From Marinovum sp. (GTDB lineage Bacteria > Pseudomonadota > Alphaproteobacteria > Rhodobacterales > Rhodobacteraceae), in the NCBI GenBank assembly GCA_002684375.1, contig NYVC01000003.1, positions 22,044 to 28,784 of the forward strand: 6,741 bases of DNA, given 5' to 3'. Below the pieces are notes generated by a model. It saw nothing but the letters and a program-made list of their open reading frames with translations, searched no databases and was not told where the DNA came from. The translations under genes were made by a program, and so were the position numbers. Positions 1 through 6,333 of this stretch are shown here, one piece after another. How positions within the stretch are numbered: position 1 is the first letter of the stretch; every line of letters begins with the position of its first letter.

Positions 1-1080
1 TCGCGGCTGGCACCACGGATGATCAGGCGTGTGGGTCACGTGCGGGTATTCGCCGCGCTGGCAAGTTTTATTTCGGCGGTTTTGATTCTCTATCCAACCT
101 GGGCCAACCCCTATGTCTGGGCGGTGGAGCGAGTGGTGATTGGGTTTTGTTTCTCTGGGGTCTATGTGACCGCTGAAAGCTGGCTCAATAATGATTCCAC
201 CAATGATACTCGGGGGCAAGCCCTGTCGGCTTATATGATTGTGCAGATGGTTGGGATCGTATTAGCGCAGATGCTGTTGCTGGTGGCTGATCCGTCTGGA
301 TATGTTTTGTTTGTTATACCCTCGGTGCTGGTCTCGATTTCATTTGCGCCAATTTTGCTGTCGATCAGCCCAACGCCAGCGTTTGACTCCACCAAGCCGA
401 TGTCGCTGCGCGACCTGGTGAAAATATCACCGTTAGGCTGTGTCGGTATGTTTTTGCTGGGGGGTGTTTTCTCTGCACAATTTGGCATGTCGGCGGTCTA
501 TGGAGCCGAGGTAGGGCTCAGCGTCGCGCAGATTTCGATGTTTGCTGCGACCTTTTATATCTTTGCCACTTTGCTGCAATACCCGCTTGGCTGGTTGTCG
601 GACCGCATGGATCGGCGATTGCTGATTTTGTTGACCGCTCTTGTCGCTGCAAGTGGAGCCTTTCTAGGGTATTTTTTCAGCCACAATTACATTTATTTGC
701 TAGTAGCTGCCGGGCTGATAGGCGGATTTTCAAACCCGCTGTATTCGCTTTTGATTGCTCATGCGAATGATTATCTGGATTTTGATGATATGGCGGCTGC
801 CTCTGGCGGTCTGGTGTTTATCACTGGCGTTGGGGCAATCGCCGGGCCGGTGGCTATCGGTTGGGTGATGGAGCAGATTGGACCCCACGGTTATTTTGGG
901 GTGACCGCATTTTTGCTCTGTGCGATGGCGGCCTACGCGGGTTATCGAATGACCCAGCGCAGTGCGATTGCGGTTGATGAAACAGCGTCTTATATGCCTC
1001 TGTCGCCCGGAGCCTCGGTCGTGGCGGTCGAATTGGCACAAGAACATGCAATTGATGTTGCAAAAGAAGACAGTGAATGA
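1..1080 (+). CDS. MFS transporter, YcaD-like, 5'-truncated by window edge
   Basis: This is a Major Facilitator Superfamily inner-membrane transporter. The frame is open from base 1 (it reads SRLAPR before the first ATG at 19), so the gene begins outside the window. About 359 residues are visible, and by comparison with typical ~400-residue members roughly the first 40-60 residues are missing. Counting from the ATG at 19, the sequence carries the AESWLN motif (residues 52-57) typical of YcaD-like MFS proteins. It also has an internal MFS motif A, GWLSDRMDRR (residues 191-200), and a series of about ten hydrophobic segments. A hydrophilic, probably cytoplasmic tail follows residue ~312. The substrate cannot be told from the sequence. 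The stop is followed by a 114-bp gap before the DUF924 gene on the same strand. Family assignment is firm; any drug-efflux or sugar role would be a guess. Confidence 0.9.
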   Translation, partial: SRLAPRMIRRVGHVRVFAALASFISAVLILYPTWANPYVWAVERVVIGFCFSGVYVTAESWLNNDSTNDTRGQALSAYMIVQMVGIVLAQMLLLVADPSGYVLFVIPSVLVSISFAPILLSISPTPAFDSTKPMSLRDLVKISPLGCVGMFLLGGVFSAQFGMSAVYGAEVGLSVAQISMFAATFYIFATLLQYPLGWLSDRMDRRLLILLTALVAASGAFLGYFFSHNYIYLLVAAGLIGGFSNPLYSLLIAHANDYLDFDDMAAASGGLVFITGVGAIAGPVAIGWVMEQIGPHGYFGVTAFLLCAMAAYAGYRMTQRSAIAVDETASYMPLSPGASVVAVELAQEHAIDVAKEDSE

Positions 1081-1103
1081 GTTGAAACGCTTTACTTAGA
1101 TGC

Positions 1104-1154
1104 ACTTTTGTGTCGGTTGTGAAGCATAAAGTTACTATCATTTCGGACAAAAGT
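1104..1154. repeat. Inverted repeat between MFS and DUF924 genes
   Basis: The arms ACTTTTGT (1104-1111) and ACAAAAGT (1147-1154) are perfect 8-bp reverse complements separated by 35 bases. There is no T-tract after the second arm, so this is not a standard terminator. It could be a weak 3' hairpin for the transporter mRNA, an operator for the next gene, or chance. No convincing -35/-10 pair was found in the 114-bp gap, although a promoter for the DUF924 gene is likely to lie here. Confidence 0.25.
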
Positions 1155-1182
1155 TATTGTAGGTGTTAGCTTAAAAAAGAGT

Positions 1183-1186
1183 GGAG
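1183..1186 (+). promoter_or_regulatory. Shine-Dalgarno that sets the DUF924 start
   Basis: GGAG lies 8 bases before the ATG at 1195. The upstream in-frame GTG at 1186 overlaps this site and has only an A-rich run before it, so ATG 1195 is the preferred start. Confidence 0.6.
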
Positions 1187-1194
1187 TGTTTGCA

Positions 1195-1773
1195 ATGACT
1201 GCACCAGAAGAGCTGTTGAGGTTTTGGTTGGATGAAGTGGGTCCCGCGAAGTGGTATATTCATGACCCTGCGCTTGATTCCGCAATCTGTGAGGAATTCA
1301 TGGGGGTCTGGGAACAGGCCATGGAAGGCAAGTTCTCGCTTTGGCTTACCTATCCCAGCGGCGCGCTGGCGTATTGTATTTTGCTGGATCAGTTTTCGCG
1401 CAATATGTTCCGTGGTCAGGCCAAGGCGTTTTCTGCCGATCGCGGTGCATTGGCAGCGGCGAAATCGGCGATACATTATAAATGGGACTTGCGTATCGAC
1501 GAACCGGCACGGCAGTTTTTTTACTTGCCGTTAATGCATTCTGAAAATCTACCCGATCAGGATCGCTGTGTTCGATTGATAAAAACCCGTCTGCAAGACA
1601 CCGGTGGCTCGAGCTTGGAACATGCCAAAGCGCATCGAGAAGTAATCCGTATGTTTGGGCGTTTTCCTTTTCGAAACGATGCTTTAAGCCGCCCCTATAC
1701 AGACCCTGAACGGATTTTTTCTGAAAATGGCGGATACGAAAAAGCCCTGAATCAGCTAGAAGCAGCGGTCTAA
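1195..1773 (+). CDS. DUF924 family protein
   Basis: This is a 192-residue soluble protein of the DUF924 family (Pfam PF06041), an all-helical, TPR-like fold of unknown biochemical role. Conserved family blocks are all present: FWLDEVGPAKW (10-20), LLDQFSRNMFRG (63-74), FFYLPLMHSE (108-117) and FGRFPFRN (154-161), ending in the usual short C-terminal helix. Length matches the family (about 180-200 residues), so the gene looks intact. The start was placed at ATG 1195 because of the GGAG spaced 8 bases away, rather than at the in-frame GTG at 1186. It lies 66 bases upstream of the lpdA start on the same strand and may share a transcript with lpdA, although the inverted repeat at 1795-1830 sits between them. 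No signal peptide or membrane segment is seen. The molecular function is not known and I do not infer one. Confidence 0.87.
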   Translation: MTAPEELLRFWLDEVGPAKWYIHDPALDSAICEEFMGVWEQAMEGKFSLWLTYPSGALAYCILLDQFSRNMFRGQAKAFSADRGALAAAKSAIHYKWDLRIDEPARQFFYLPLMHSENLPDQDRCVRLIKTRLQDTGGSSLEHAKAHREVIRMFGRFPFRNDALSRPYTDPERIFSENGGYEKALNQLEAAV

Positions 1774-1794
1774 ATCAAAGCTCTGTTGAAGCGA

Positions 1795-1830
1795 CATCAG
1801 AGATAGTTTAATACCAAACTATCTTTGATG
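1795..1830 (+). repeat. Near-perfect 15-bp inverted repeat touching the lpdA Shine-Dalgarno
   Basis: Bases 1795-1809 (CATCAGAGATAGTTT) pair with 1816-1830 (AAACTATCTTTGATG) around a 6-base loop AATACC. Fourteen pairs are Watson-Crick and one (1800 with 1825) is a G-U wobble in RNA. The inner nine pairs are perfect. The final stem base, G1830, is also the first G of the lpdA Shine-Dalgarno. No T-tract follows the stem, so it is unlikely to be an intrinsic terminator for the DUF924 gene. It may be an mRNA hairpin limiting ribosome access to lpdA, a stabilising or processing element, or a DNA operator for a dimeric regulator. The structure is seen directly; its role is inferred. Confidence 0.8.
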
Positions 1831-1835
1831 GAGGG
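1830..1835 (+). promoter_or_regulatory. lpdA Shine-Dalgarno
   Basis: GGAGGG lies 4 bases before the ATG at 1840 (its GGAG core is 6 bases away). It fixes the lpdA start at 1840 rather than at the in-frame TTG (1825) or ATG (1828), which lie inside the hairpin arm. Confidence 0.75.
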
Positions 1836-1839
1836 CCGC

Positions 1840-3234
1840 ATGGCACAAGATTCGTTTGACCTAATCGTGATTGGCGCAGGACCCGGAGGTTATGTTGCTG
1901 CAATCAGAGCGGCCCAGCTTGGCTTAAGTGTTGCGGTGATAGAGCGCGAACATATGGGCGGGATTTGCCTGAATTGGGGATGTATTCCGACCAAGGCAAT
2001 GTTGCGGTCGTCTGAAGTCTTTCATTTAATGCACCGGGCGAAAGAGTTTGGCCTGTCTGCCACGGGCATTGATTATGATCTGGATGCGGTGGTGAAACGG
2101 TCGCGGGGCGTGGCCAAGCAATTGAGCGGTGGCGTGGGGCATTTGCTGAAAAAAAACAAAGTGAAAGCCATAATGGGCAGCGCGTCTTTGTCTGGCAAGG
2201 GGCGTGTGATGGTGACCACAAAAGCTGGCACTGAGGATTTGCATGCCAAGCATGTTGTTGTCGCAACCGGAGCGCGGGCGCGCGAATTGCCGGGTCTTGA
2301 GGCAGATGGCGATCTTGTCTGGTCTTACAAACATGCGTTGACGCCAAAACGCATGCCCAAAAGACTTTTAGTGATTGGCTCTGGAGCGATCGGGATCGAA
2401 TTTGCCAGTTTTTACAATACACTGGGGGCCAAGACCACCGTGGTCGAAGTGATGGATCGCATTTTGCCAGTGGAAGATGAAGAAATTTCGGCTTTTGCCA
2501 AGAAGTCTTTTGTCAAGCAGGGTATGGATATTCGCGAAAAAGCAATGGTCAAACAGCTGGATCGCGGCAAAGATACGGTCACGGCGCATATTGAGCAGAA
2601 CGGAAAGGTCGAAACGTTGACCTTTGATACAGTTATTTCTGCTGTCGGGATTGTCGGTAACACCGAAGGCTTGGGGCTCGAGGCGCTGGGCGTCAAGATT
2701 GACCGCTCCCATGTGGTGACCGATGAGTATTGCCGCACTGGTGTCGAGGGGCTGTTTGCAATCGGAGATTTGGCCGGTGCGCCATGGCTGGCCCATAAAG
2801 CCAGTCACGAGGGCACGATGGTGGCTGAATTAATTGCGGGCGGGGCGCCGCATCCGGTCAAACCCGAAAGCATTGCGGGGTGCACTTATTGCTCACCGCA
2901 GATCGCCAGTGTGGGGCTGACCGAAGCCAAGGCAAAAGCCGCCGGGCATGACGTCAACGTTGGGCGGTTCCCGTTTATAGGCAACGGTAAAGCCATTGCG
3001 CTGGGCGAACCTGAGGGTATGATCAAGACTGTGTTTGATGCCATTACTGGTGAGCTGTTGGGCGCGCATATGGTTGGGGCCGAAGTGACTGAGTTGATAC
3101 AGGGGTATGTGGTTGGCCGGCAAATGGAAACCACCGAAGAAGACTTGATAAACACGGTATTCCCACACCCAACCCTGTCGGAAATGATGCATGAAAGCGT
3201 GTTGGATGCCTACGACCGTGTGATACATATGTGA
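1840..3234 (+). CDS. lpdA: Dihydrolipoamide dehydrogenase (E3)
   Basis: This FAD-dependent enzyme reoxidises dihydrolipoyl groups on E2 subunits of pyruvate, 2-oxoglutarate and related dehydrogenase complexes (and on GcvH) and passes electrons to NAD+. It is a 464-residue cytoplasmic homodimer. The sequence shows an N-terminal FAD-binding GAGPGG (12-17), the redox-active disulfide C43-LNWG-C48 inside GGICLNWGCIPTK (40-52), and an NAD-binding GSGAIG (180-185). It also shows the second FAD motif AIGD (307-310) and the C-terminal dimerisation domain with the catalytic pair H443 and E448 (HPTLSE). There is no N-terminal lipoyl domain, so it is the short form. The start is ATG 1840, backed by GGAGGG. 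The gene follows DUF924 and is not preceded here by E1/E2 genes, so its partner complex cannot be assigned from context. The leader carries a strong inverted repeat that may control expression. All catalytic residues are intact. Confidence 0.96.
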   Translation: MAQDSFDLIVIGAGPGGYVAAIRAAQLGLSVAVIEREHMGGICLNWGCIPTKAMLRSSEVFHLMHRAKEFGLSATGIDYDLDAVVKRSRGVAKQLSGGVGHLLKKNKVKAIMGSASLSGKGRVMVTTKAGTEDLHAKHVVVATGARARELPGLEADGDLVWSYKHALTPKRMPKRLLVIGSGAIGIEFASFYNTLGAKTTVVEVMDRILPVEDEEISAFAKKSFVKQGMDIREKAMVKQLDRGKDTVTAHIEQNGKVETLTFDTVISAVGIVGNTEGLGLEALGVKIDRSHVVTDEYCRTGVEGLFAIGDLAGAPWLAHKASHEGTMVAELIAGGAPHPVKPESIAGCTYCSPQIASVGLTEAKAKAAGHDVNVGRFPFIGNGKAIALGEPEGMIKTVFDAITGELLGAHMVGAEVTELIQGYVVGRQMETTEEDLINTVFPHPTLSEMMHESVLDAYDRVIHM

Positions 3235-3277
3235 CAATGCGTCGAGGCGCTGGTGGGTTCCGCGCTGATGCGCCGTC

Positions 3278-3913
3278 TCACAGAGGGGATTTCAAAGCCT
3301 TATCCTGAGGTTTTTCCACCCGCTGTGACCGCCAGACCTGCCAGGCCTCTGGGCTGTCCAAATCGGTGAGCGCGTGATTTCCCGGCAGCGTAACTTTGAT
3401 CAGCCGGTGGTGGTTTTGTCGTAGAATGGCGCGGCCACCCTGATCGCCAGTCAAGCTGCCAAGGGCGTCAAAAAATTCTGTGGGAAATATGACCGGATGC
3501 CCTGCGACGCCGTCTTTATTGGCGGCGCGGCAGATCATAGCTTGGTCGTGGTTGCGAAACGCCTCAAGCATCAACGCAAGATCTTGCTGTGTCAGATCGG
3601 GCATGTCTGCGGGCAGGATCATCACCCCGTCACAATGATGCGGCAGCGCGGTGATGCCGGCGCGGATCGAGGCGGCCATCCCCTCACTGGGATCTGCCAC
3701 TTCAACCACACCGAGGCTGTGACCTTCGAGACATGTATGGCGGGGATGTGGCCCGGCTGGCAGAGTTACGATAACATCGGATGCAACCGCGCAGGCACGG
3801 TTTGCCACATGAGCCAACAGTGGCACGCCGTCAATTTGCTCCAGTAATTTATCGCGGCCCCGCATGCGACGTGCGGCACCGGCGGCGGGGATAAGGACAG
3901 CAACACAGCTCAT
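3278..3913 (-). CDS. MobA/MocA-like nucleotidyltransferase family protein
   Basis: This is a 211-residue cytoplasmic NTP-transferase of the MobA/MocA type (NTP_transf_3 fold). Such enzymes attach a nucleotide to molybdopterin (CTP in MocA, GTP in MobA) or to related small molecules. Visible motifs are the nucleotide-binding loop PAAGAARRMRGRDKLL (9-24), GMAASIRAG (78-86), the metal-binding PADMPDLT (101-108, with D103), GHPVIFP (138-144), GDQGGRAIL (156-164) and TDLDSPEAW (183-191). The 'DKLL' and 'GHPV' blocks look closer to MocA-type cytidylyltransferases than to MobA, but the usual RMG is RMR here and no xdhC or other molybdenum-cofactor gene is in view, so the substrate is left open. The start is robust: an in-frame TAA lies two codons upstream and the P-loop begins at residue 9. 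No good Shine-Dalgarno is seen. It converges on lpdA with 43 bp between the stops. Confidence 0.85.
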   Translation of the reverse strand: MSCVAVLIPAAGAARRMRGRDKLLEQIDGVPLLAHVANRACAVASDVIVTLPAGPHPRHTCLEGHSLGVVEVADPSEGMAASIRAGITALPHHCDGVMILPADMPDLTQQDLALMLEAFRNHDQAMICRAANKDGVAGHPVIFPTEFFDALGSLTGDQGGRAILRQNHHRLIKVTLPGNHALTDLDSPEAWQVWRSQRVEKPQDKALKSPL

Positions 3914-4139
3914 GGATTATTCGCACTCAGCCTATGGCGACACGCAAAGCGTCTTTTGACCTGCCTATACCAGATGGCGTGCTCAGGCAAACATTGTACG
4001 TTTTGTTGCGGGTTTTGTCAGCCCATCGTTTTCGCATAGGCAGTGTTTTGAAACCCCAAACTTTGAGGGAGATACGAGGCCGAATCTCACGGGACCTTTG
4101 CTGCATCCTGCTCACCCCCGGAACGGTTGGCTTGTGCGT
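3914..4139. other. Gap between RHH gene and nucleotidyltransferase, no supported gene
   Basis: These 226 bases hold only short open frames on each strand: a 69-codon + strand frame and a 62-codon - strand frame starting at GTG. The latter is very rich in Arg and Lys and resembles nothing I know. Neither has a convincing ribosome site, and they overlap each other. An 8-bp inverted repeat, CTGCCTAT (3961-3968) with ATAGGCAG (4036-4043), spans the middle. On the - strand a TATAGG sits about 50 bases upstream of the nucleotidyltransferase start and might serve as a -10 element, but no good -35 lies at proper spacing. The region probably carries that gene's promoter and leader. Confidence 0.5.
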
Positions 4140-4388
4140 CTAATCTGTACCGCTGTTTGGCTCACTCGCACATTTTGCTTGTAAGTATTCCAACACAAAA
4201 ATGCGAATGGCCGAGGCCAACCCGGCCTCAAAACCGCGTGCTTCGTCGATTTCGGCTGCCAAGACGTTAATAGCAGTGTTTTTCTCTTCGGCAATCTGTC
4301 GGAACGCTAACCAAAAAGGGTCTTCCAACGAAACGCTGGTGCGGTGACCCTTGAGTGTGAGCGAACGTTTGACAGGCCGGGCGCTCAT
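4140..4388 (-). CDS. Ribbon-helix-helix domain protein (RHH_4 type)
   Basis: This small protein of 82 residues fits the ribbon-helix-helix family PF13467 (RHH_4). The segment KRSLTLKGHRTSVSLEDPFW (7-26) contains the predicted DNA-contacting beta strand (about 15-22). It is followed by two helices, roughly 24-36 and 38-49, and a C-terminal helix near 57-70 (ASAIRIFVLEYLQA). RHH proteins usually bind DNA as dimers, so a transcription-factor role is likely but unproven. Its start codon overlaps the DUF4169 stop as ATGA, and no Shine-Dalgarno of its own is evident, so translation is probably coupled to the upstream gene. As the last gene of the fumC unit it could regulate fumC or an unlinked target. 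The length is complete for the family. No clear terminator follows its stop. Confidence 0.8.
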   Translation of the reverse strand: MSARPVKRSLTLKGHRTSVSLEDPFWLAFRQIAEEKNTAINVLAAEIDEARGFEAGLASAIRIFVLEYLQAKCASEPNSGTD

Positions 4389-4561
4389 GGGTCGCGCCGG
4401 TGGCCATCAAGCGTTCTAACCGCTTTATCAGAGCGCACTTTTTGCAGGGCTTTACTGGCTTTACTCTGGCCGTGTACTGCCACGTTTTGCGTGGCTTGCA
4501 TCTTTTTTTCCTGTCGCGCCTTTTGTTTGCGCACCCGGTTTAAATTGACCGGCTGCGTCAT
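4385..4561 (-). CDS. DUF4169 family small protein
   Basis: A 58-residue open frame reads [20 protein letters not shown] at its N-terminus and ends in TLDGHRRDP. The opening pattern of V-N-L-N-x-x-R-K-x-K-A-R, the strongly basic and Gln-rich middle, and the closing L-D-G-H-R-R-D-P match my memory of the DUF4169 family (PF13770), found beside fumC in alphaproteobacteria. The product is probably a mostly helical, highly charged cytoplasmic protein of unknown role. The start overlaps the last base of the fumC stop (TAATG) and the stop overlaps the next start (ATGA). This packing strongly suggests translational coupling and argues that this short frame is a real gene. No binding motif or catalytic residue can be named. 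Confidence 0.82.
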   Translation of the reverse strand: MTQPVNLNRVRKQKARQEKKMQATQNVAVHGQSKASKALQKVRSDKAVRTLDGHRRDP

Positions 4562-5952
4562 TATTTCGGACCTATCATATTTTCGGGGCGCACCACGCGG
4601 TCGAAGGTATCCGCATCGACAAAGCCCAAGGCGATCGCCTCGTGCTTCAGGGTTGTGCCGTTTTGATGCGCCGTTTTGGCCACTTTGGAGGCATTGTCAT
4701 AGCCGATCTCAGGGGCCAGCGATGTGACCAACATCAAGGATTCGCGCATCAGTTTTTCAATTCGGTCTTCATCTGCGGCCAAATCCTTGATCAGGTTATC
4801 GGTAAAAGCTGAGACGGCATCACCAAGTAACTGCATGGATTGTAGCACGTTGTAGGCCATCATCGGCTTGTAAACGTTCAGCTCAAAATGACCTTGTGAT
4901 CCGGCAAAGCCAACGGCGGCATCATTGCCCATCACATGAACACACACTTGGGTAAGTGCTTCGCATTGGGTGGGGTTGACCTTGCCGGGCATAATCGAAC
5001 TTCCGGGTTCATTTTCGGGCAGGATCAATTCGCCCAGACCGCAGCGGGGACCAGAGCCAAGAAGCCGGATGTCATTGGCGATTTTAAACAGGCTGCCAGA
5101 GACAACCCTGAGTGCGCCAGAGATTTCCACCATTGCATCGTGGGCGGCGAGGGCTTCGAATTTATTGGGCGCCGTGACGAACGGCAGGCCGGTGATTTGC
5201 GCCATATTGGCCGCCACCATTTCAGACCAGCCCGTCTTGGTATTCAGACCCGTACCGACCGCTGTGCCGCCTTGGGCGAGTTCATAGATCCGCCCCAATG
5301 CATCTTTAACGCGCTGGATACCCATGGCCACTTGATGGCTGTAGCCGGAAAATTCCTGGCTGAGGGTGAGGGGGGTGGCGTCTTGGGTATGGGTGCGGCC
5401 GATTTTGATGATTCCATCGAATTCGACAATTTTTGCCTGTAGTCCTGCCTGCAGTTTTTCCAACGCGGGCAACAGCACGTCGCGGGCACTCATTGCCGTG
5501 GCGATATGCATCGCAGTGGGGAAGGTGTCATTAGACGATTGGCCCATATTGCAGTGGTCATTGGGATGCACTGGATCTTTCGAACCGATCACACCGCCAA
5601 GTATTTCAATCGCGCGATTTGCGATCACCTCGTTTGAGTTCATATTTGATTGCGTGCCCGATCCGGTTTGCCAGACCACCAGTGGGAAATTGTCGTCTAA
5701 CTTGCCCTCGATAACTTCACTGGCGGCTTGGGTGATCGCAACGCCGCGGCGCTCATCCAAAGCGCCTAGGGTCATATTGGCCTCGGCACAGGCTTTTTTG
5801 ATCACACCCAGCGCACGGACAATGGCAACAGGTTGTTTTTCCCAGCCGATTGGAAAGTTAATAATCGAGCGCTGCGTTTGCGCACCCCAATATTTGTTTG
5901 ATGGCACCTCAAGCGGACCAAAGCTATCGGTTTCGGTGCGCGTCTGCTTCAT
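4561..5952 (-). CDS. fumC: Class II fumarate hydratase
   Basis: FumC catalyses reversible hydration of fumarate to L-malate in the TCA cycle. It is a cytoplasmic, iron-independent homotetramer. The 463-residue product has normal length and its residues line up with E. coli FumC numbering. It shows GSGTQSNMN (97-105), the B-site HPND (129-132), SSND (139-142), the catalytic T187-H188 in [10 protein letters not shown], and the fumarase/aspartase signature [12 protein letters not shown] (317-328) with the mobile-loop serines S318/S319, K324 and N326. All catalytic residues are present, so it should be active. The class is distinguished from aspartase mainly by the overall sequence and by the neighbours. 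The ATG start is preceded by AGGAG at a 6-base spacing. It is the first gene of a three-gene overlapping unit with DUF4169 and an RHH protein. A terminator upstream (6274-6305) isolates it from the FlgM-like gene, so it should have its own promoter. Confidence 0.96.
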   Translation of the reverse strand: MKQTRTETDSFGPLEVPSNKYWGAQTQRSIINFPIGWEKQPVAIVRALGVIKKACAEANMTLGALDERRGVAITQAASEVIEGKLDDNFPLVVWQTGSGTQSNMNSNEVIANRAIEILGGVIGSKDPVHPNDHCNMGQSSNDTFPTAMHIATAMSARDVLLPALEKLQAGLQAKIVEFDGIIKIGRTHTQDATPLTLSQEFSGYSHQVAMGIQRVKDALGRIYELAQGGTAVGTGLNTKTGWSEMVAANMAQITGLPFVTAPNKFEALAAHDAMVEISGALRVVSGSLFKIANDIRLLGSGPRCGLGELILPENEPGSSIMPGKVNPTQCEALTQVCVHVMGNDAAVGFAGSQGHFELNVYKPMMAYNVLQSMQLLGDAVSAFTDNLIKDLAADEDRIEKLMRESLMLVTSLAPEIGYDNASKVAKTAHQNGTTLKHEAIALGFVDADTFDRVVRPENMIGPK

Positions 5953-5958
5953 GTTATT

Positions 5959-5963
5959 CTCCT
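5959..5963 (-). promoter_or_regulatory. fumC Shine-Dalgarno
   Basis: On the - strand AGGAG stands 6 bases before the ATG at 5952, confirming the fumC start. Confidence 0.75.
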
Positions 5964-6003
5964 ACCACTTTACACTTTGCCTATAACCCAGTTTGAACCA
6001 AGG

Positions 6004-6032
6004 TGCATAGGTAACTTGAAGAATCATGTCAG
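6004..6032 (-). promoter_or_regulatory. Candidate fumC promoter
   Basis: On the - strand CTGACA (6027-6032) matches five of six bases of the sigma-70 -35 box. A 17-base spacer leads to TATGCA (6004-6009), a weak -10 with three of six matches. Transcription would start near 5997 and give a leader of about 45 bases. The placement is reasonable but the -10 is poor, so this is tentative. Confidence 0.3.
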
Positions 6033-6273
6033 TTTTTCGCGGGGATACGGATTTTCACTGTATAGGCTGGATAAAAACAGCTTTAGACTTAATGTTCCAT
6101 CCCAGATTGCCCTTTTGCTGGTTTCAATCCTGCATGTCGTCAGGACGCTATAACCATACCTAAACAGACTGTGTTTCAGACCCGGGTGAAAGCCGAATAA
6201 GGGCAACGGTGTAGGGCCCAGTATTGGATTCAGGTGCTATGGGACGCGGCAATTTGACAATGAGAAATAATCG

Positions 6274-6305
6274 TCAAAAACAAACACCCCTCACGAGGGA
6301 GGGGT
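6274..6305 (-). terminator. Rho-independent terminator of the FlgM-like gene
   Basis: Read on the - strand, ACCCCTC and GAGGGGT form a perfect 7-bp GC-rich stem (6299-6305 with 6286-6292) around a 6-base loop. It is followed by GTTTGTTTTTGAC, a good U-rich tail. A second, shifted pairing CCCTC/GAGGG with a two-base loop is also possible. It begins about 28 bases after the stop of the 130-residue gene. On the + strand no T-tract follows, so it works in one direction. Confidence 0.85.
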
Positions 6306-6333
6306 ATCGCAGAAGAGGTATTCAGCGTAGGGG

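Larger units (their letters stand above)
5953..6273. other. fumC upstream region without a supported gene
   Basis: Between the fumC start and the terminator of the next gene there are 321 bases. A 60-codon - strand frame (6024-6206) has no family resemblance and no clear ribosome site, and I do not call it. Small palindromes occur, such as AAACA/TGTTT around 6165-6180, ACCCGGGT near 6180, and a TTTGAC/GTCAAA pair at 6253-6258 and 6273-6278. None has a T-tract. No tRNA fold was recognised. The stretch is longer than a simple promoter needs, so a small RNA or decayed gene cannot be excluded. Confidence 0.5.

Noticed and set aside
1786..1814. Possible lpdA promoter TTGAAG with TAATAC at a 17-base spacer
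   Set aside because: Only four and three of six bases match consensus, and the site lies inside the inverted repeat. It is too weak to list as a feature.
3247..3265. Hairpin GCGC(t)GG / CCGCGC between the convergent lpdA and nucleotidyltransferase genes as a terminator
   Set aside because: The stem has a bulge, there is no T-tract on either strand, and competing GGCGC/GCGCC pairings exist. It may be a weak element only.
3927..4115. 62-codon - strand open frame just upstream of the nucleotidyltransferase
   Set aside because: It starts at GTG without clear ribosome-site support, has a composition rich in Arg/Lys, and has no recognisable motif.
3934..4143. 69-codon + strand open frame
   Set aside because: It has no ribosome site and no family resemblance, overlaps a - strand frame, and runs into the 3' end of the RHH gene.
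5366..5986. 206-codon + strand frame opposite fumC
   Set aside because: It is a shadow of the fumC coding strand, which has full catalytic motifs and a ribosome site.
6120..6135. GGTTTCAATCC resembling a tRNA T-arm
   Set aside because: No matching acceptor, D or anticodon arms could be laid out around it.
6024..6206. 60-codon - strand open frame upstream of fumC
   Set aside because: It has no good ribosome site or family pattern, and it overlaps the candidate fumC promoter.
6253..6278. TTGACA at 6254 as a + strand -35 box, and the TTTGAC/GTCAAA pair as an operator
   Set aside because: There is no -10 at suitable spacing and no + strand gene downstream. A 6-bp pair is expected by chance and overlaps the terminator tail.
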